Notes: generated from the sequence alone by a model not told the origin. Positions 23,201 through 36,600 are shown, counted from the stretch's first letter. The stretch: DNA of 64,000 nucleotides from Antedon mediterranea (GCF_964355755.1 NC_092680.1:11511001-11575000); one strand, 5' to 3'. Numbers and translations: made by a program.

Positions 23201-25880
23201 TTTTTGTGATCTTTGATGTTTTTGTGTGAAAAGTTTTATCGAAATGCTCAAAATGGTCTAAAACGGTTTCTAATGTGATTTTAAGCACTTTGATGATTTT
23301 GTGTAACCAAGTTTCATCGAAATGTACAAAATGGTCTAAAACGTCTTTAAATGCGATTTGAAGCTATTCTAAGTACTTTTGTGTTTTTATGTTAACAAGT
23401 TTTTTCGAAAATCACAAAATGGTCTAAAACGTCTTCAAATGCGATTTGAACCTATTCTGTACACTTTGATGTTTTGTGTGAAAAAGTTTTGTCAAATGCT
23501 CAAAATGGTCTAAAACGTTTTTAAAACGATATTAAGCTATTTTGTGCTCTTTGATGTTTTTGTGTAACCAAGTTTCATCGAAAATCACAACATTGTCTAA
23601 AACGTCTCCAAATGCGATTTGAAGCTTTTCTAAGCACTTTGGTGTTTTTATGTTAACAAGTTTTTTCGAAAATCACAAAATGGTCTAAAAGTTTTCAAAT
23701 GCGATTTGAAGCTCTTCAGTACACTTTGATGTTTTGTTTGAAAAAGTTTTGTCGAAATTCTCAAAATGGTCTAAAACGTTTTTAAATTCGATATTAAGCT
23801 GTTTTGTGCACTTTGATGATTTGTGTGAAAAGTTTAACGAAATGCTCAAAATGGTCTAAAACGGTTTCTAATGTGATTTTAAGCACTTTGATGTTTTTGG
23901 TGTAACCAAGTTTTTTTCGAAATCACAAAATAGTCTAAACGTCTCCAAATGCGATTTGAAGCTTTTCTAAGCACTTTGGTGTTTTTATGTTAACAAGTTT
24001 TTTCGAAAATCACAAAATGGTCTAAAACGTCTCCAAATGCTATTTGAGGATATTCTGAGCACTTTGGTGTTTTTTGTTAATAAGTTTTTTCGAAAATCAC
24101 AAAATGGTCTAAAACGTCTTTCAAATGCGATTTGAAGCTATTCTGTAGACTTTGATGTTTTGTGTGAAAAAGTTTTGTCGAAATGCTCAAAATGGTCTAA
24201 AACGTTTTAAATACGATATTAAGCTATTTTGTGATCTTTGATGTTTTTGTGTGAAAAGTTTTATCGAAATGCTCAAAATGGTCTAAAACGGTTTCTATTG
24301 TGATTTTAAGCACTTTGATGATTTTTGTGTAACCAAGTTTCATCGAAATGTACAAAATGGTCTAAAACGTCTCCAAATGCGATTTGAAGCTATTCTAAGT
24401 ACTTTTGTGTTTTTATGTTAACAAGTTTTTTTCGAAAATCACAAAATGGTCTAAAACGTCTTCAAATGCGATTTGAAGCTATTCTGTACACTTTGATGTT
24501 TTGTGTGAAAAAGTTTTGTCAAAATGCTCAAAATGGTCTAAAACGTTTTTAAAACGATATTAAGCTTTTTTGTGCTCTTTGATGTTTTTGTGTAACCAAG
24601 TTTCATCGAAAATCACAAAATGTCTAAAACGTCTCCAAATGCGATTTGAAGCTTTCTAAGCACTTTGTGTTTTTATGTTAACAAGTTTTTTCGAAAATCA
24701 CAAAATGGTCTAAATCGTCTCCAAATGCGATTTGAAGCTCTTCTGTACACTTTGATGTTTTGTTTGAAAAAGTTTTGTCGAAATTCTCAAAATGGTCTAA
24801 AACGTTTTTAAAATACGATATTAAGCTGTTTTGTGCACTTTGATGATTTTGTGTGAAAAGTTTTAACGAAATGCTCAAAATGGTCTAAAACGGTTTCTAA
24901 TGTGATTTTAAGCACTTTGATGTTTTTGTGTAACCAAGTTTTTTCGAAAATCACAAAATAGTCTAAAACGTCTCCAAATGCGATTTGAAGCTTTTCTAAG
25001 CACTTTGGTGTTTTTATGTTAACAAGTTTTTTCGAAAATCACAAAATGGTCGAAAACGTCTCAAAATGCGATTTGAGGATATTCTGAGCACTTTGGTGTT
25101 TTTTTGTTAAAAAGTTTTTTCGAAAATCACAAAATGGTCTAAAACGTCTCCAAATGCGATTTGAAGCTATTCTGTACACTTTGATGTTTTGTGTGAAAAA
25201 GTTTTGTCGAAATGCTCAAAATGGTCTAAAACGTTTTTAAATACGATAATAAACTATTTTGTGATCTTTGATGTTTTTGTGTGAAAAGTTTTATCGAAAT
25301 GCTCAAAATGGTCTAAAACGTTTTTTAAAACGATATTAAGCTATTTTGTGCTCTTTGATGTTTTTGTGTAACCAAGTTTTCATCGAAAATCACAAAATGG
25401 TCTAAAACGTCGCCAAATGCGATTTGAAGCTATTCTGTACACTTTGATGTTTTGTGTGAAAAAGTTTTGTCGAAATGCTCAAAATGGTCTAAAACGTTTT
25501 TTAAAAACGATATTAAGCTATTTTGTGCTCTTTGATGTTTTTGTGTAACCAAGTTTCATCGAAAATCACAAAATGGTCTAAAACGTCTCCAAATGCGATT
25601 TGAAGCTTTTCTAAGCACTTTGGTGTTTTTATGTTAACAAGTTTTTTCGAAAATCACAAAATGGTCTAAAACGTCTCCAAATGCGATTTGAAGCTCTTCT
25701 GTACACTTTGATGTTTTGTTTGAAAAAGTTTTGTCGAAATTTTCAAAATGGTCTAAAACGTTTTTAAATACGATATTAAGCTGTTTTGTGCACTTTGATG
25801 ATTTGTGTGAAAAGTTTTAACGAAATGCTCAAAATGGTCTAAAACGGTTTCTAATGTGATTTTAAGCACTTTGATGTTTT
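20261..25880. other. Indel-rich block, probably low-quality assembly
   Basis: Repeat content follows 7.28-12.9 kb, but single-base gains and losses are scattered throughout, mostly in A or T runs. Examples: a 14-bp duplication at 20261-20288, an extra A near 20,357, a short T run at 20,581, GGTCCTAAAACG near 20,864, AAGTTCATCG near 21,353, CTCAAAAATGG near 21,541, TTGGTTG near 23,038, AATGTCTAAAAC near 24,620, ACGTTTTTTAAAACG near 25,320 and a lost T near 25,877. Flanking copies and the 40-46 kb copy lack them. Several chance reading frames on both strands cluster here because the indels break the regular stop pattern. Sequencing or polishing error is the favoured explanation. Confidence 0.85.
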
Positions 25881-26118
25881 GTGTAACCAAGTTTTTTCGA
25901 AAATCACAAAATAGTCTAAAACGTCTCCAAATGCGATTTGAAGCTTTTCTAAGCACTTTGGTGTTTTTATGTTAACAAGTTTTTTCGAAAATCACAAAAT
26001 GGTCTAAAACGTCTCCAAATGCGATTTGAGGATATTCTGAGCACTTTGGTGTTTTTTTGTTAAAAAGTTTTTTCGAAAATCACAAAATGGTCTAAAATGT
26101 CTCCAAATGCGATTTGAA

Positions 26119-29100
26119 GCTATTCTGTACACTTTGATGTTTTATGTGAAAAAGTTTTGTCGAAATGCTCAAAATGGTCTAAAACGTTTTTAAATACGAT
26201 ATTAAGCTATTTTGTGATCTTTGATTTTTTTGTGTGAAAAGTTTTATCGAAATGCTCAAAATGGTCTAAAACGTTTTTAAAACGATATTAAGCTATTTTG
26301 TGCTCTTTGATGTTTTTGTGTAACCAAGTTTCATCGAAAATCACAAAATGGTCTAAAACGTCGCCAAATGCGATTTGAAGCTTTTCTAAGCACTTTGGTG
26401 TTTTTATGTTAACAAGTTTTTTCGAAAATCACGAAATGGTCTAAAATATCTCCAAATGCGATTTGAAGATATTCTGAGCTCTTTGGTGTTTTTATGTTAA
26501 AAAGTTTTTTCGAAAATCACAAAATGGTCTAAAACGTCTCCAAACGCGATTTGAAGCTCTTCTGTACACTTTGATGTTTTGTGTGAAAAAGTTTTGTCGA
26601 AATTCTCAAAATGGTCTAAAACGTTTTTAAATACGATATTAAGCTGTTTTGTGCACTTTGATGATTTGTGTGAAAAGTTTTAACGAAATGCTCAAAATGG
26701 TCAAAAACGGTTTCTAATGTGATTTTAAGCACTTTGATGTTTTTGTGTAACCAAGTTTTTTCAAAAATCACAAAATGGTCTAAAACGTCTCCAAATGCGA
26801 TTTGAAGCTTTTCTAAGCACTTTGGTGTTTTTATGTTAACAAGTTTTTTCGAAAATCACAAAATGGTCTAAAACGTCTCCAAATGCGATTTGAAGATATT
26901 CTGAGCACTTTGGTGTTTTTATGTTAAAAAGTTTTTTTGAAAATCACAAAATAGTCTAAAACGTCTTCAAATGCGATTTGAAGCTATTCTGTACACTTTG
27001 ATGTTTTGTGTGAAAAAGTTTTGTCGAAATGCTCAAAATGGTCTAAAACGTTTTTAAAACGATATTAAGCTATTTTGTGCTCTTTGATGTTTTTGTGTAA
27101 CCAAGTTTCATCGAAAATCACAAAATGGTCTAAAACGTCTCAAAATGCGATTTGAAGCTTTTCTAAGCACTTTGGTGTTTTTATGTTAACAAGTTTTTTC
27201 GAAAATCACGAAATGGTCTAAAATGTCTCCAAATGCGATTTGAAGATATTCTGAGCACTTTGGTGTTTTTATGTTAAAAAGTTTTTTCGAAAATCACAAA
27301 ATGGTCTAAAACGTCTCCAAATGCGATTTGAAGCTCTTCTGTACACTTTGATGTTTTGTGTGAAAAAGTTTTGTCGAAATGCTCAAAATGGTCTAAAACG
27401 TTTTTAAATACGATATTAAGCTGTTTTGTGCACTTTGATGATTTGTGTGAAAAGTTTTAACGAAATGCTCAAAATGGTCTAAAACGGTTTCTAATGTGAT
27501 TTTAAGCACTTTGATGTTTTTGTGTAACCAAGTTTTTTCGAAAATCACAAAATAGTCTAAAACGTCTCCAAATGCGATTTGAAGCTTTTCTAAGCACTTT
27601 GGTGTTTTTATGTTAACAAGTTTTTTCGAAAATCACGAAATGGTCTAAAATGTCTCCAAATGCGATTTGAAGATATTCTGAGCACTTTGGTGTTTTTATG
27701 TTAAAAAGTTTTTTCGAAAATCACAAAATGGTCTAAAACGTCTCCAAATGCGATTTGAAGCTCTTCTGTACACTTTGATGTTTTGTGTGAAAAAGTTTTG
27801 TCGAAATGCTCAAAATGGTCTAAAACGTTTTTAAATACGATATTAAGCTATTTTGTGATCTTTGATGTTTTTGTGTGAAAAGTTTTATCGAAATGCTCAA
27901 AATGGTCTAAAACGGTTTCTATTGTGATTTTAAGCACTTTGATGATTTTGTGTAACCAAGTTTCATCGAAATGTACAAAATGGTCTAAAACGTCTCCAAA
28001 TGCGATTTGAAGCTATTCTAAGTACTTTTGTGTTTTTATGTTAACAAGTTTTTTCGAAAATCACAAAATGGTCTAAAACGTCTTCAAATGCGATTTGAAG
28101 CTATTCTGTACACTTTGATGTTTTGTGTGAAAAAGTTTTGTCAAAATGCTCAAAATGGTCTAAAACGTTTTTAAAACGATATTAAGCTATTTTGTGCTCT
28201 TTGATGTTTTTGTGTAACCAAGTTTCATCGAAAATCACAAAATGATCTAAAACGTCTCCAAATGCGATTTGAAGCTTTTCTAAGCACTTTGGTGTTTTTA
28301 TGTTAACAAGTTTTTTCGAAAATCACAAAATGGTCTAAAACGTCTCCAAATGCGATTTGAAGCTCTTCTGTACACTTTGATGTTTTGTTTGAAAAAGTTT
28401 TGTCGAAATTCTCAAAATGGTCTAAAACGTTTTTAAATACGATATTAAGCTGTTTTGTGCACTTTGATGATTTGTGTGAAAAGTTTTAACGAAATGCTCA
28501 AAATGTTCTAAAACGGTTTCTAATGTGATTTTAAGCACTTTGATGTTTTTGTGTAACCAAGTTTTATCGAAAATCACAAAATAGTCTAAAACGTCTCCAA
28601 ATGCGATTTGAAGCTTTTCTAAGCACTTTGGTGTTTTTATGTTAACAAGTTTTTTCGAAAATCACAAAATGGTCTAAAACGTCTCCAAATGCGATTTGAA
28701 GCTATTCTAAGTACTTTTGTGTTTTTATGTTAACAAGTTTTTTCGAAAATCACAAAATGGTCTAAAACGTCTTCAAATGCGATTTGAAGCTATTCTGTAC
28801 ACTTTGATGTTTTGTGTGAAAAAGTTTTGTCAAAATGCTCAAAATGGTCTAAAACGTTTTTAAAACGATATTAAGCTATTTTGTGCTCTTTGATGTTTTT
28901 GTGTAACCAAGTTTCATCGAAAATCACAAAATGGTCTAAAACGTCTCCAAATGCGATTTGAAGCTTTTCTAAGCACTTTGGTGTTTTTATGTTAACAAGT
29001 TTTTTCGAAAATCACAAAATGGTCTAAATCGTCTCCAAATGCGATTTGAAGCTCTTCTGTACACTTTGATGTTTTGTTTGAAAAAGTTTTGTCGAAATTC

Positions 29101-30427
29101 TCAAAATGGTCTAAAACGTTTTTAAATACGATATTAAGCTGTTTTGTGCACTTTGATGATTTGTGTGAAAAGTTTTAACGAAATGCTCAAAATGGTCTAA
29201 AACGGTTTCTAATGTGATTTTAAGCACTTTGATGTTTTTGTGTAACCAAGTTTTTTCGAAAATCACAAAATAGTCTAAAACGTCTCCAAATGCGATTTGA
29301 AGCTTTTCTAAGCACTTTGGTGTTTTTATGTTAACAAGTTTTTTCGAAAATCACAAAATGGTCGAAAACGTCTCAAAATGCGATTTGAGGATATTCTGAG
29401 CACTTTGGTGTTTTTTTGTTAAAAAGTTTTTTCGAAAATCACAAAATGGTCTAAAACGTCTCCAAATGCGATTTGAAGCTATTCTGTACACTTTGATGTT
29501 TTGTGTGAAAAAGTTTTGTCGAAATGCTCAAAATGGTCTAAAACGTTTTTAAATACGATAATAAGCTATTTTGTGATCTTTGATGTTTTTGTGTGAAAAG
29601 TTTTATCGAAATGCTCAAAATGGTCTAAAACGTTTTTAAAACGATATTAAGCTATTTTGTGCTCTTTGATGTTTTTGTGTAACCAAGTTTCATCGAAAAT
29701 CACAAAATGGTCTAAAACGTCGCCAAATGCGATTTGAAGCTATTCTGTACACTTTGATGTTTTGTGTGAAAAAGTTTTGTCGAAATGCTTAAAATGGTCT
29801 AAAACGTTTTTAAAACGATATTAAGCTATTTTGTGCTCTTTGATGTTTTTGTGTAACCAAGTTTCATCGAAAATCACAAAATGGTCTAAAACGTCTCCAA
29901 ATGCGATTTGAAGCTTTTCTAAGCACTTTGGTGTTTTTATGTTAACAAGTTTTTTCGAAAATCACAAAATGGTCTAAAACGTCTCCAAATGCGATTTGAA
30001 GCTCTTCTGTACACTTTGATGTTTTGTTTGAAAAAGTTTTGTCGAAATTTTCAAAATGGTCTAAAACGTTTTTAAATACGATATTAAGCTGTTTTGTGCA
30101 CTTTGATGATTTGTGTGAAAAGTTTTAACGAAATGCTCAAAATGGTCTAAAACGGTTTCTAATGTGATTTTAAGCACTTTGATGTTTTTGTGTAACCAAG
30201 TTTTTTCGAAAATCACAAAATAGTCTAAAACGTCTCCAAATGCGATTTGAAGCTTTTCTAAGCACTTTGGTGTTTTTATGTTAACAAGTTTTTTCGAAAA
30301 TCACAAAATGGTCTAAAACGTCTCCAAATGCGATTTGAGGATATTCTGAGCACTTTGGTGTTTTTTTGTTAAAAAGTTTTTTCGAAAATCACAAAATGGT
30401 CTAAAATGTCTCCAAATGCGATTTGAA
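26119..30427. repeat. 4.3-kb higher-order unit, copy 2
   Basis: This copy aligns with 13,141-17,450 at an offset of about 12,977 and with the next copy at an offset of 4,309. It carries GTTTTATGTG near 26,149, AATGATC at 28241, GGTCGAAAACG near 29,360 and TGCTTAAAATGG at 29788. It is copy 1 carried along inside the 12,977-bp duplication, so it is younger than the 4.3-kb periodicity itself. Confidence 0.85.
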
Positions 30428-33400
30428 GCTATTCTGTACACTTTGATGTTTTATGTGAAAAAGTTTTGTCGAAATGCTCAAAATGGTCTAAAACGTTTTT
30501 AAATACGATATTAAGCTATTTTGTGATCTTTGATGTTTTTGTGTGAAAAGTTTTATCGAAATGCTCAAAATGGTCTAAAACGTTTTTAAAACGATATTAA
30601 GCTATTTTGTGCTCTTTGATGTTTTTGTGTAACCAAGTTTCATCGAAAATCACAAAATGGTCTAAAACGTCGCCAAATGCGATTTGAAGCTTTTCTAAGC
30701 ACTTTGGTGTTTTTATGTTAACAAGTTTTTTCGAAAATCACGAAATGGTCTAAAATATCTCCAAATGCGATTTGAAGATATTCTGAGCACTTTGGTGTTT
30801 TTATGTTAAAAAGTTTTTTCGAAAATCACAAAATGGTCTAAAACGTCTCCAAACGCGATTTGAAGCTCTTCTGTACACTTTGATGTTTTGTGTGAAAAAG
30901 TTTTGTCGAAATTCTCAAAATGGTCTAAAACGTTTTTAAATACGATATTAAGCTGTTTTGTGCACTTTGATGATTTGTGTGAAAAGTTTTAACGAAATGC
31001 TCAAAATGGTCAAAAACGGTTTCTAATGTGATTTTAAGCACTTTGATGTTTTTGTGTAACCAAGTTTTTTCAAAAATCACAAAATGGTCTAAAACGTCTC
31101 CAAATGCGATTTGAAGCTTTTCTAAGCACTTTGGTGTTTTTATGTTAACAAGTTTTTTCGAAAATCACAAAATGGTCTAAAACGTCTCCAAATGCGATTT
31201 GAAGATATTCTGAGCACTTTGGTGTTTTTATGTTAAAAAGTTTTTTTGAAAATCACAAAATAGTCTAAAACGTCTCCAAATGCGATTTGAAGCTATTCTG
31301 TACACTTTGATGTTTTGTGTGAAAAAGTTTTGTCGAAATGCTCAAAATGGTCTAAAACGTTTTTAAAACGATATTAAGCTATTTTGTGCTCTTTGATGTT
31401 TTTGTGTAACCAAGTTTCATCGAAAATCACAAAATGGTCTAAAACGTCTCAAAATGCGATTTGAAGCTTTTCTAAGCACTTTGGTGTTTTTATGTTAACA
31501 AGTTTTTTCGAAAATCACGAAATGGTCTAAAATGTCTCCAAATGCGATTTGAAGATATTCTGAGCACTTTGGTGTTTTTATGTTAAAAAGTTTTTTCGAA
31601 AATCACAAAATGGTCTAAAACGTCTCCAAATGCGATTTGAAGCTCTTCTGTACACTTTGATGTTTTGTGTGAAAAAGTTTTGTCGAAATGCTCAAAATGG
31701 TCTAAAACGTTTTTAAATACGATATTAAGCTGTTTTGTGCACTTTGATGATTTGTGTGAAAAGTTTTAACGAAATGCTCAAAATGGTCTAAAACGGTTTC
31801 TAATGTGATTTTAAGCACTTTGATGTTTTTGTGTAACCAAGTTTTTTCGAAAATCACAAAATAGTCTAAAACGTCTCCAAATGCGATTTGAAGCTTTTCT
31901 AAGCACTTTGGTGTTTTTATGTTAACAAGTTTTTTCGAAAATCACGAAATGGTCTAAAATGTCTCCAAATGCGATTTGAAGATATTCTGAGCACTTTGGT
32001 GTTTTTATGTTAAAAAGTTTTTTCGAAAATCACAAAATGGTCTAAAACGTCTCCAAATGCGATTTGAAGCTCTTCTGTACACTTTGATGTTTTGTGTGAA
32101 AAAGTTTTGTCGAAATGCTCAAAATGGTCTAAAACGTTTTTAAATACGATATTAAGCTATTTTGTGATCTTTGATGTTTTTGTGTGAAAAGTTTTATCGA
32201 AATGCTCAAAATGGTCTAAAACGGTTTCTATTGTGATTTTAAGCACTTTGATGATTTTGTGTAACCAAGTTTCATCGAAATGTACAAAATGGTCTAAAAC
32301 GTCTCCAAATGCGATTTGAAGCTATTCTAAGTACTTTTGTGTTTTTATGTTAACAAGTTTTTTCGAAAATCACAAAATGGTCTAAAACGTCTTCAAATGC
32401 GATTTGAAGCTATTCTGTACACTTTGATGTTTTGTGTGAAAAAGTTTTGTCAAAATGCTCAAAATGGTCTAAAACGTTTTTAAAACGATATTAAGCTATT
32501 TTGTGCTCTTTGATGTTTTTGTGTAACCAAGTTTCATCGAAAATCACAAAATGATCTAAAACGTCTCCAAATGCGATTTGAAGCTTTTCTAAGCACTTTG
32601 GTGTTTTTATGTTAACAAGTTTTTTCGAAAATCACAAAATGGTCTAAAACGTCTCCAAATGCGATTTGAAGCTCTTCTGTACACTTTGATGTTTTGTTTG
32701 AAAAAGTTTTGTCGAAATTCTCAAAATGGTCTAAAACGTTTTTAAATACGATATTAAGCTGTTTTGTGCACTTTGATGATTTGTGTGAAAAGTTTTAACG
32801 AAATGCTCAAAATGTTCTAAAACGGTTTCTAATGTGATTTTAAGCACTTTGATGTTTTTGTGTAACCAAGTTTTATCGAAAATCACAAAATAGTCTAAAA
32901 CGTCTCCAAATGCGATTTGAAGTTTTTCTAAGCACTTTGGTGTTTTTATGTTAACAAGTTTTTTCGAAAATCACAAAATGGTCTAAAACGTCTCCAAATG
33001 CGATTTGAAGCTATTCTAAGTACTTTTGTGTTTTTATGTTAACAAGTTTTTTCGAAAATCACAAAATGGTCTAAAACGTCTTCAAATGCGATTTGAAGCT
33101 ATTCTGTACACTTTGATGTTTTGTGTGAAAAAGTTTTGTCAAAATGCTCAAAATGGTCTAAAACGTTTTTAAAACGATATTAAGCTATTTTGTGCTCTTT
33201 GATGTTTTTGTGTAACCAAGTTTCATCGAAAATCACAAAATGGTCTAAAACGTCTCCAAATGCGATTTGAAGCTTTTCTAAGCACTTTGGTGTTTTTATG
33301 TTAACAAGTTTTTTCGAAAATCACAAAATGGTCTAAATCGTCTCCAAATGCGATTTGAAGCTCTTCTGTACACTTTGATGTTTTGTTTGAAAAAGTTTTG

Positions 33401-34080
33401 TCGAAATTCTCAAAATGGTCTAAAACGTTTTTAAATACGATATTAAGCTGTTTTGTGCACTTTGATGATTTGTGTGAAAAGTTTTAACGAAATGCTCAAA
33501 ATGGTCTAAAACGGTTTCTAATGTGATTTTAAGCACTTTGATGTTTTTGTGTAACCAAGTTTTTTCGAAAATCACAAAATAGTCTAAAACGTCTCCAAAT
33601 GCGATTTGAAGCTTTTCTAAGCACTTTGGTGTTTTTATGTTAACAAGTTTTTTCGAAAATCACAAAATGGTCGAAAACGTCTCAAAATGCGATTTGAGGA
33701 TATTCTGAGCACTTTGGTGTTTTTTTGTTAAAAAGTTTTTTCGAAAATCACAAAATGGTCTAAAACGTCTCCAAATGCGATTTGAAGCTATTCTGTACAC
33801 TTTGATGTTTTGTGTGAAAAAGTTTTGTCGAAATGCTCAAAATGGTCTAAAACGTTTTTAAATACGATATTAAGCTATTTTGTGATCTTTGATGTTTTTG
33901 TGTGAAAAGTTTTATCGAAATGCTCAAAATGGTCTAAAACGTTTTTAAAACGATATTAAGCTATTTTGTGCTCTTTGATGTTTTTGTGTAACCAAGTTTC
34001 ATCGAAAATCACAAAATGGTCTAAAACGTCGCCAAATGCGATTTGAAGCTATTCTGTACACTTTGATGTTTTGTGTGAAA
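30428..34080. repeat. 4.3-kb higher-order unit, copy 3, right end replaced
   Basis: This copy follows 26,119-30,427 at an offset of 4,309 bp, confirmed by AATGATC at 28241 and 32550 and by GTTTTATGTG near 30,451. The match breaks at about 34.1 kb: where the previous copy has TGCTTAAAATGG and AAATCAC, this one has TGCTCAAAATGG followed by AAATCAAC, the marker of the 2.9-kb region. About 650 bp of the expected unit is therefore missing. Confidence 0.82.
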
Positions 34081-34724
34081 AAGTTTTGTCGAAATGCTCA
34101 AAATGGTCTAAAACGTTTTTAAAACGATATTAAGCTATTTTGTGCTCTTTGATGTTTTTGTGTAACCAAGTTTCATCGAAATCAACAAAATGGTCTAATA
34201 CGTCTCCAAATGCGATTTGAAGCTTTTCCAAGCTTTTTGCTGTTTTTATGTTAAGTTTTTTCGAAAATCACAAAATGGTCTAAAACGTCTTCAAATGCGA
34301 TTTGAAGCTATTCTGTACACTTTGATGTTTTGTGTGAAAAAGTTTTGTCGAAATGCTCAAAATGGTCTAAAACGTTTTTAAATACGATATTAAGCTATTT
34401 TGTGATCTTTGATGTTTTTGTGTGAAAAGTTTTATCAAAATGCTCAAAATGGTCTGAAACGGTTTCTAATGCGATTTGAAGCTATTCTGTACACTTTGAA
34501 GTTTTGTGTGAAAAAGTTTTCTCGAAATGCTCAAAATGGTCTAAAACGTTTTTATATACCATATTAAGCTATTTTGTGCACTTTGATGTTTTTTTTGAAA
34601 AGTTTTATCGAAATGCTCAAAATGGTCTAAAACGGTTTCTATTGGGATTTTAAGCACTTTGATGATTTTGTGTAACCAAGTTTCATCGAAAATCACAAAA
34701 TGGTCTAAAACGTCTCCAAATGCG
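34080..34724. repeat. Short segment matching 2.88-3.51 kb
   Basis: The segment aligns with about 2,880-3,510 at an offset of 31,213 (AAATCAAC at 2968 and 34181). It shares GGTCTAATACG, the 3-bp-shortened type I with TATGTTAAGTTTTTTC, GGTCTGAAACGG, a type III with TATATACCATATTAAG, and CTATTGGG. It ends inside a type V second half, switching from the expected GAAGCTTTTC to GAGGATATTCTG near 34,725. Both ends are thus recombination-like switch points within monomers. Confidence 0.78.
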
Positions 34725-36600
34725 ATTTGAGGATATTCTGAGCACTTTGGTGTTTTTTTGTTAAAAAGTTTTTTCGAAAATCACAAAATGGTCTAAAACG
34801 TCTCCAAATGCGATTTGAAGCTATTCTGTACACTTTGATGTTTTGTGTGAAAAAGTTTTGTCGAAATGCTCAAAATGGTCTAAAACGTTTTTAAATACGA
34901 TATTAAGCTATTTTGTGATCTTTGATGTTTTTGTGTGAAAAGTTTTATCGAAATGCTCAAAATGGTCTAAAACGTTTTTAAAACGATATTAAGCTATTTT
35001 GTGCTCTTTGATGTTTTTGTGTAACCAAGTTTCATCGAAAATCACAAAATGGTCTAAAACGTCGCCAAATGCGATTTGAAGCTTTTCTAAGCACTTTGGT
35101 GTTTTTATGTTAACAAGTTTTTTCGAAAATCACGAAATGGTCTAAAATATCTCCAAATGCGATTTGAAGATATTCTGAGCACTTTGGTGTTTTTATGTTA
35201 AAAAGTTTTTTCGAAAACCACAAAATGGTCTAAAACGTCTCCAAACTGATTTGAAGCTCTTCTGTACACTTTGATGTTTTGTGTGAAAAAGTTTTGTCGA
35301 AATTCTCAAAATGGTCTAAAACGTTTTTAAATACGATATTAAGCTGTTTTGTGCACTTTGATGATTTGTGTGAAAAGTTTTAACGAAATGCTCAAAATGG
35401 TCAAAAACGGTTTCTAATGTGATTTTAAGCACTTTGATGTTTTTGTGTAACCAAGTTTTTTCAAAAATCACAAAATGGTCTAAAACGTCTCCAAATGCGA
35501 TTTGAAGCTTTTCTAAGCACTTTGGTGTTTTTATGTTAACAAGTTTTTTCGAAAATCACAAAATGGTCTAAAACGTCTCCAAATGCGATTTGAAGATATT
35601 CTGAGCACTTTGGTGTTTTTATGTTAAAAAGTTTTTTCGAAAATCACAAAATAGTCTAAAACGTCTCCAAATGCGATTTGAAGCTATTCTGTACACTTTG
35701 ATGTTTTGTGTGAAAAAGTTTTGTCGAAATGCTCAAAATGGTCTAAAACGTTTTTAAAACGATATTATTAAGCTATTTTGTGCTCTTTGATGTTTTTGTG
35801 TAACCAAGTTTCATCGAAAATCACAAAATGGTCTAAAACGTCTCAAAATGCGATTTGAAGCTTTTCTAAGCACTTTGGTGTTTTTATCTTAACAAGTTTT
35901 TTCGAAAATCACGAAATGGTCTAAAATGTCTCCAAATGCGATTTGAAGATATTCTGAGCACTTTGGTGTTTTTATGTTAAAAAGTTTTTTCGAAAATCAC
36001 AAAATGGTCTAAAACGTCTCCAAATGCGATTTGAAGCTCTTCTGTACACTTTTATGTTTTGTGTGAAAAAGTTTTGTCGAAATGCTCAAAATGGTCTAAA
36101 ACGTTTTTAAATACGATATTAAGCTGTTTTGTGCACTTTGATGATTTGTGTGAAAAGTTTTAACGAAATGCTCAAAATGGTCTAAAACGGTTTCTAATGT
36201 GATTTTAAGCACTTTGATGTTTTTGTGTAACCAAGTTTTTTCGAAAATCACAAAATAGTCTAAAACGTCTCCAAATGCGATTTGAAGCTTTTCTAAGCAC
36301 TTTGGTGTTTTTATGTTAACAAGTTTTTTCGAAAATCACAAAATGGTCTAAAACGTCTCCAAATGCGATTTGAGGATATTCTGAGCACTTTGGTGTTTTT
36401 TTGTTAAAAAGTTTTTTCGAAAATCACAAAATGGTCTAAAACGTCTCCAAATGCGATTTGAAGCTATTCTGTACACTTTGATGTTTTGTGTGAAAAAGTT
36501 TTGTCGAAATGCTCAAAATGGTCTAAAACGTTTTTAAATACGATATTAAGCTATTTTGTGATCTTTGATGTTTTTGTGTGAAAAGTTTTATCGAAATGCT

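Larger units (their letters stand above)
17465..30441. repeat. 12,977-bp duplicated unit, copy 2
   Basis: This copy follows copy 1 directly and aligns with it almost base for base outside 20.26-25.88 kb, where many small indels occur but nearly cancel out (the offset is 12,976 at 23,717). It includes the 425-bp doublet (17,465-18,200) and the 4.3-kb unit (26.12-30.43 kb). Its right end GTACAC at 30441 continues into TTTGATG with no scar, the arrangement expected of the original continuation of the array. Confidence 0.9.

Noticed and set aside
20281-25880. The indel-rich block as a distinct satellite subfamily
   Set aside because: Its monomer order and subtype markers match 7.3-12.9 kb one for one; only small indels differ, with no new shared motif.
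20218-25956. Overlapping frames on both strands, up to 93 codons
   Set aside because: They lie in the indel-rich block and translate satellite monomers; the partner copies lack the same frames, and two on opposite strands (20801-21022 and 20829-21110) overlap almost fully.
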